Positions 22,647-23,259 of a stretch of DNA of 23,259 nt are shown piece after piece (the first letter of the stretch is position 1; every line of letters starts with the position of its first letter). Origin of the DNA: Chloroflexota bacterium (lineage in GTDB: Bacteria > Chloroflexota > Chloroflexia > Thermomicrobiales > UBA6265); contig JAFAEX010000160.1 in assembly GCA_023423795.1 (NCBI GenBank), positions 1 to 23,259 of the forward strand, read 5' to 3'. Below the pieces are notes generated by a model. That model saw nothing but the letters and a program-made list of their open reading frames with translations. It did not search any database and was not told the origin of the DNA. A program made the translations under genes and the position numbers.

Positions 22647-22950
22647 CTGCCCCTCCCCATCCCGCCTGGGCATACGCCCCGGCCGCCGATGGTAGCACGG
22701 CGCGGCGGCCCGGCCGTCTCCCGCTCCAGCCTCCCGACCCGGCGTAAACAGGCCCACGAAAACCCCGGGGGTCGTGCCGGCGATCGCGAAATCCTGTCCC
22801 GAATTGGACGCAATGCCCAAACTCCACCATTCGTCGGTTGCTATACTTCTCGTGCCCGCGAGTTCGTCTCCGACGAGCGCATGTTCGGTCCCCAGCGGGC
22901 CCGAGCGACCCCGGTCTCACTGCCCAACCATGGGCAAGGAGTGCCTCGCG
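22647..22950. other. Divergent intergenic region, unknown pair and ferredoxin
   Basis: This 304-bp stretch carries the ferredoxin promoter (22839-22847) and its leader on the plus strand and, on the minus strand, a weak -10 candidate (22694-22689) for the unknown pair. A 6-bp hairpin, TGCCCA/TGGGCA (22921-22936, ACCA loop), abuts the ferredoxin ribosome-binding site. I see no RNA gene in it. Confidence 0.5.
22839..22847 (+). promoter_or_regulatory. Extended -10 promoter of the ferredoxin gene
   Basis: TGCTATACT is a near-consensus TGn-extended -10 box (TATACT at 22842-22847). No good -35 is seen, as is usual for extended -10 promoters. The leader would be about 97 nt. Confidence 0.65.
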
Positions 22951-23193
22951 ATGGCCTACGTAATCGCCCAGCCATGCATCGGGGTGAAAGACAACAGCTG
23001 CGTCGAAGTCTGCCCGGTGGACTGCATCCACTCGACGGACGAAGCCGAGCAGTACTACATCAACCCCGACGAGTGCATCGACTGCGGCGTCTGCGCCGAG
23101 GTTTGCCCGGTCGAAGCGATCTTCTTCGAGGACGACCTGCCCGAGCAGTGGGCGTCGTTCAAGGAAGTCAACGCCGCGTTCTACAAGCAGTAG
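22951..23193 (+). CDS. fdxA: Seven-iron ferredoxin (FdxA-like)
   Basis: A small cytosolic electron carrier of 80 aa with one [3Fe-4S] and one [4Fe-4S] cluster. The first set is Cys9-x7-Cys17-x3-Cys21-Pro, with an extra Cys25. The second is the CxxCxxCxxxCP motif at Cys42, 45, 48 and 52. The position that would complete a second [4Fe-4S] motif in the first half is Val12, which is the hallmark of the 7Fe type. The N-terminus MAYVIAQPCIGVKDNSCVEV matches the Thermus/actinobacterial FdxA group. ATG 22951 has AAGGAG 9 nt upstream; in-frame ATG 22930 lies before that site and is less likely. A weak hairpin (23207-23223) follows the stop. It could feed electrons to P450s, though that is inference. 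Confidence 0.95.
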   Translation: MAYVIAQPCIGVKDNSCVEVCPVDCIHSTDEAEQYYINPDECIDCGVCAEVCPVEAIFFEDDLPEQWASFKEVNAAFYKQ

Positions 23194-23259
23194 GATCGGC
23201 CGCGGTCGGCGAAACCCTCGCCGTCGCCTTCGACCGGACGTGGGGGGGGCGCGCCCGAC

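Overview
The window is high-GC (roughly 70% by eye), gene-dense bacterial chromosome with 23 protein genes. I found no tRNA, rRNA, CRISPR array, insertion sequence or phage gene. The gene content and order suggest Chloroflexota, most likely a Thermomicrobiales/Sphaerobacter-type organism. The pointers are the order DUF177-rpmF-fabH-fabD, the order rsmD-coaD followed by a soluble coiled-coil gene, a large STAND ATPase with a LuxR-type C-terminus next to a small exported cupin-like protein, zinc-ribbon forms of L32 and L28, and a Thermus/actinobacteria-style 7Fe ferredoxin. This taxonomic call is inference from gene content, not from a marker comparison.

Layout. (1) 1-3382, minus strand: fatty-acid initiation genes fabH-fabD, preceded by DUF177 (yceD)-rpmF. 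A sigma70-type promoter at 3125-3154 drives DUF177-rpmF, a rho-independent terminator at 2144-2174 follows rpmF, and fabH-fabD overlap by 8 nt. plsX, often found here, is missing. (2) 3383-5060, minus: rsmD-coaD-coiled-coil protein, an apparent operon with an unusually long rsmD/coaD overlap. (3) 5278-8282, plus: LuxR-STAND regulator and degenerate cupin. (4) 8537-9981, minus: an ANT(6)-like aminoglycoside nucleotidyltransferase (probably leaderless) and an unrecognised 152-aa protein. (5) 10289-12187: a cytochrome P450 and a divergent MarR regulator sharing one fully overlapping antiparallel promoter. (6) 12481-16415: a glycine-rich 90-aa orphan protein, a divergent DHA3-type MFS exporter, and a secreted S33 tripeptidyl-aminopeptidase-like hydrolase. 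(7) 16555-21806: recG and degV (minus), divergent rpmB and rlmD-like rRNA methyltransferase (plus). (8) 21977-23193: two coupled unknown genes (minus) and a divergent ferredoxin (plus).

Housekeeping (lipid initiation, CoA, ribosomal proteins, rRNA methylation, replication-fork repair, electron transfer) is interleaved with small accessory modules: P450/MarR, aminoglycoside modification, exporter/glycine-rich protein, and LuxR/cupin. A family of about 77-81-bp palindromic elements appears four times, each time downstream of a gene and in three of four cases between convergent genes.

Most noteworthy: the symmetric overlapping marR/P450 promoter, the palindromic repeat family, the glycine-rich orphan protein with a strong terminator, the rsmD/coaD overlap, and an rlmD-like enzyme without its iron-sulfur ligands. 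I did not see a clearly new multi-gene defence or biosynthetic system.
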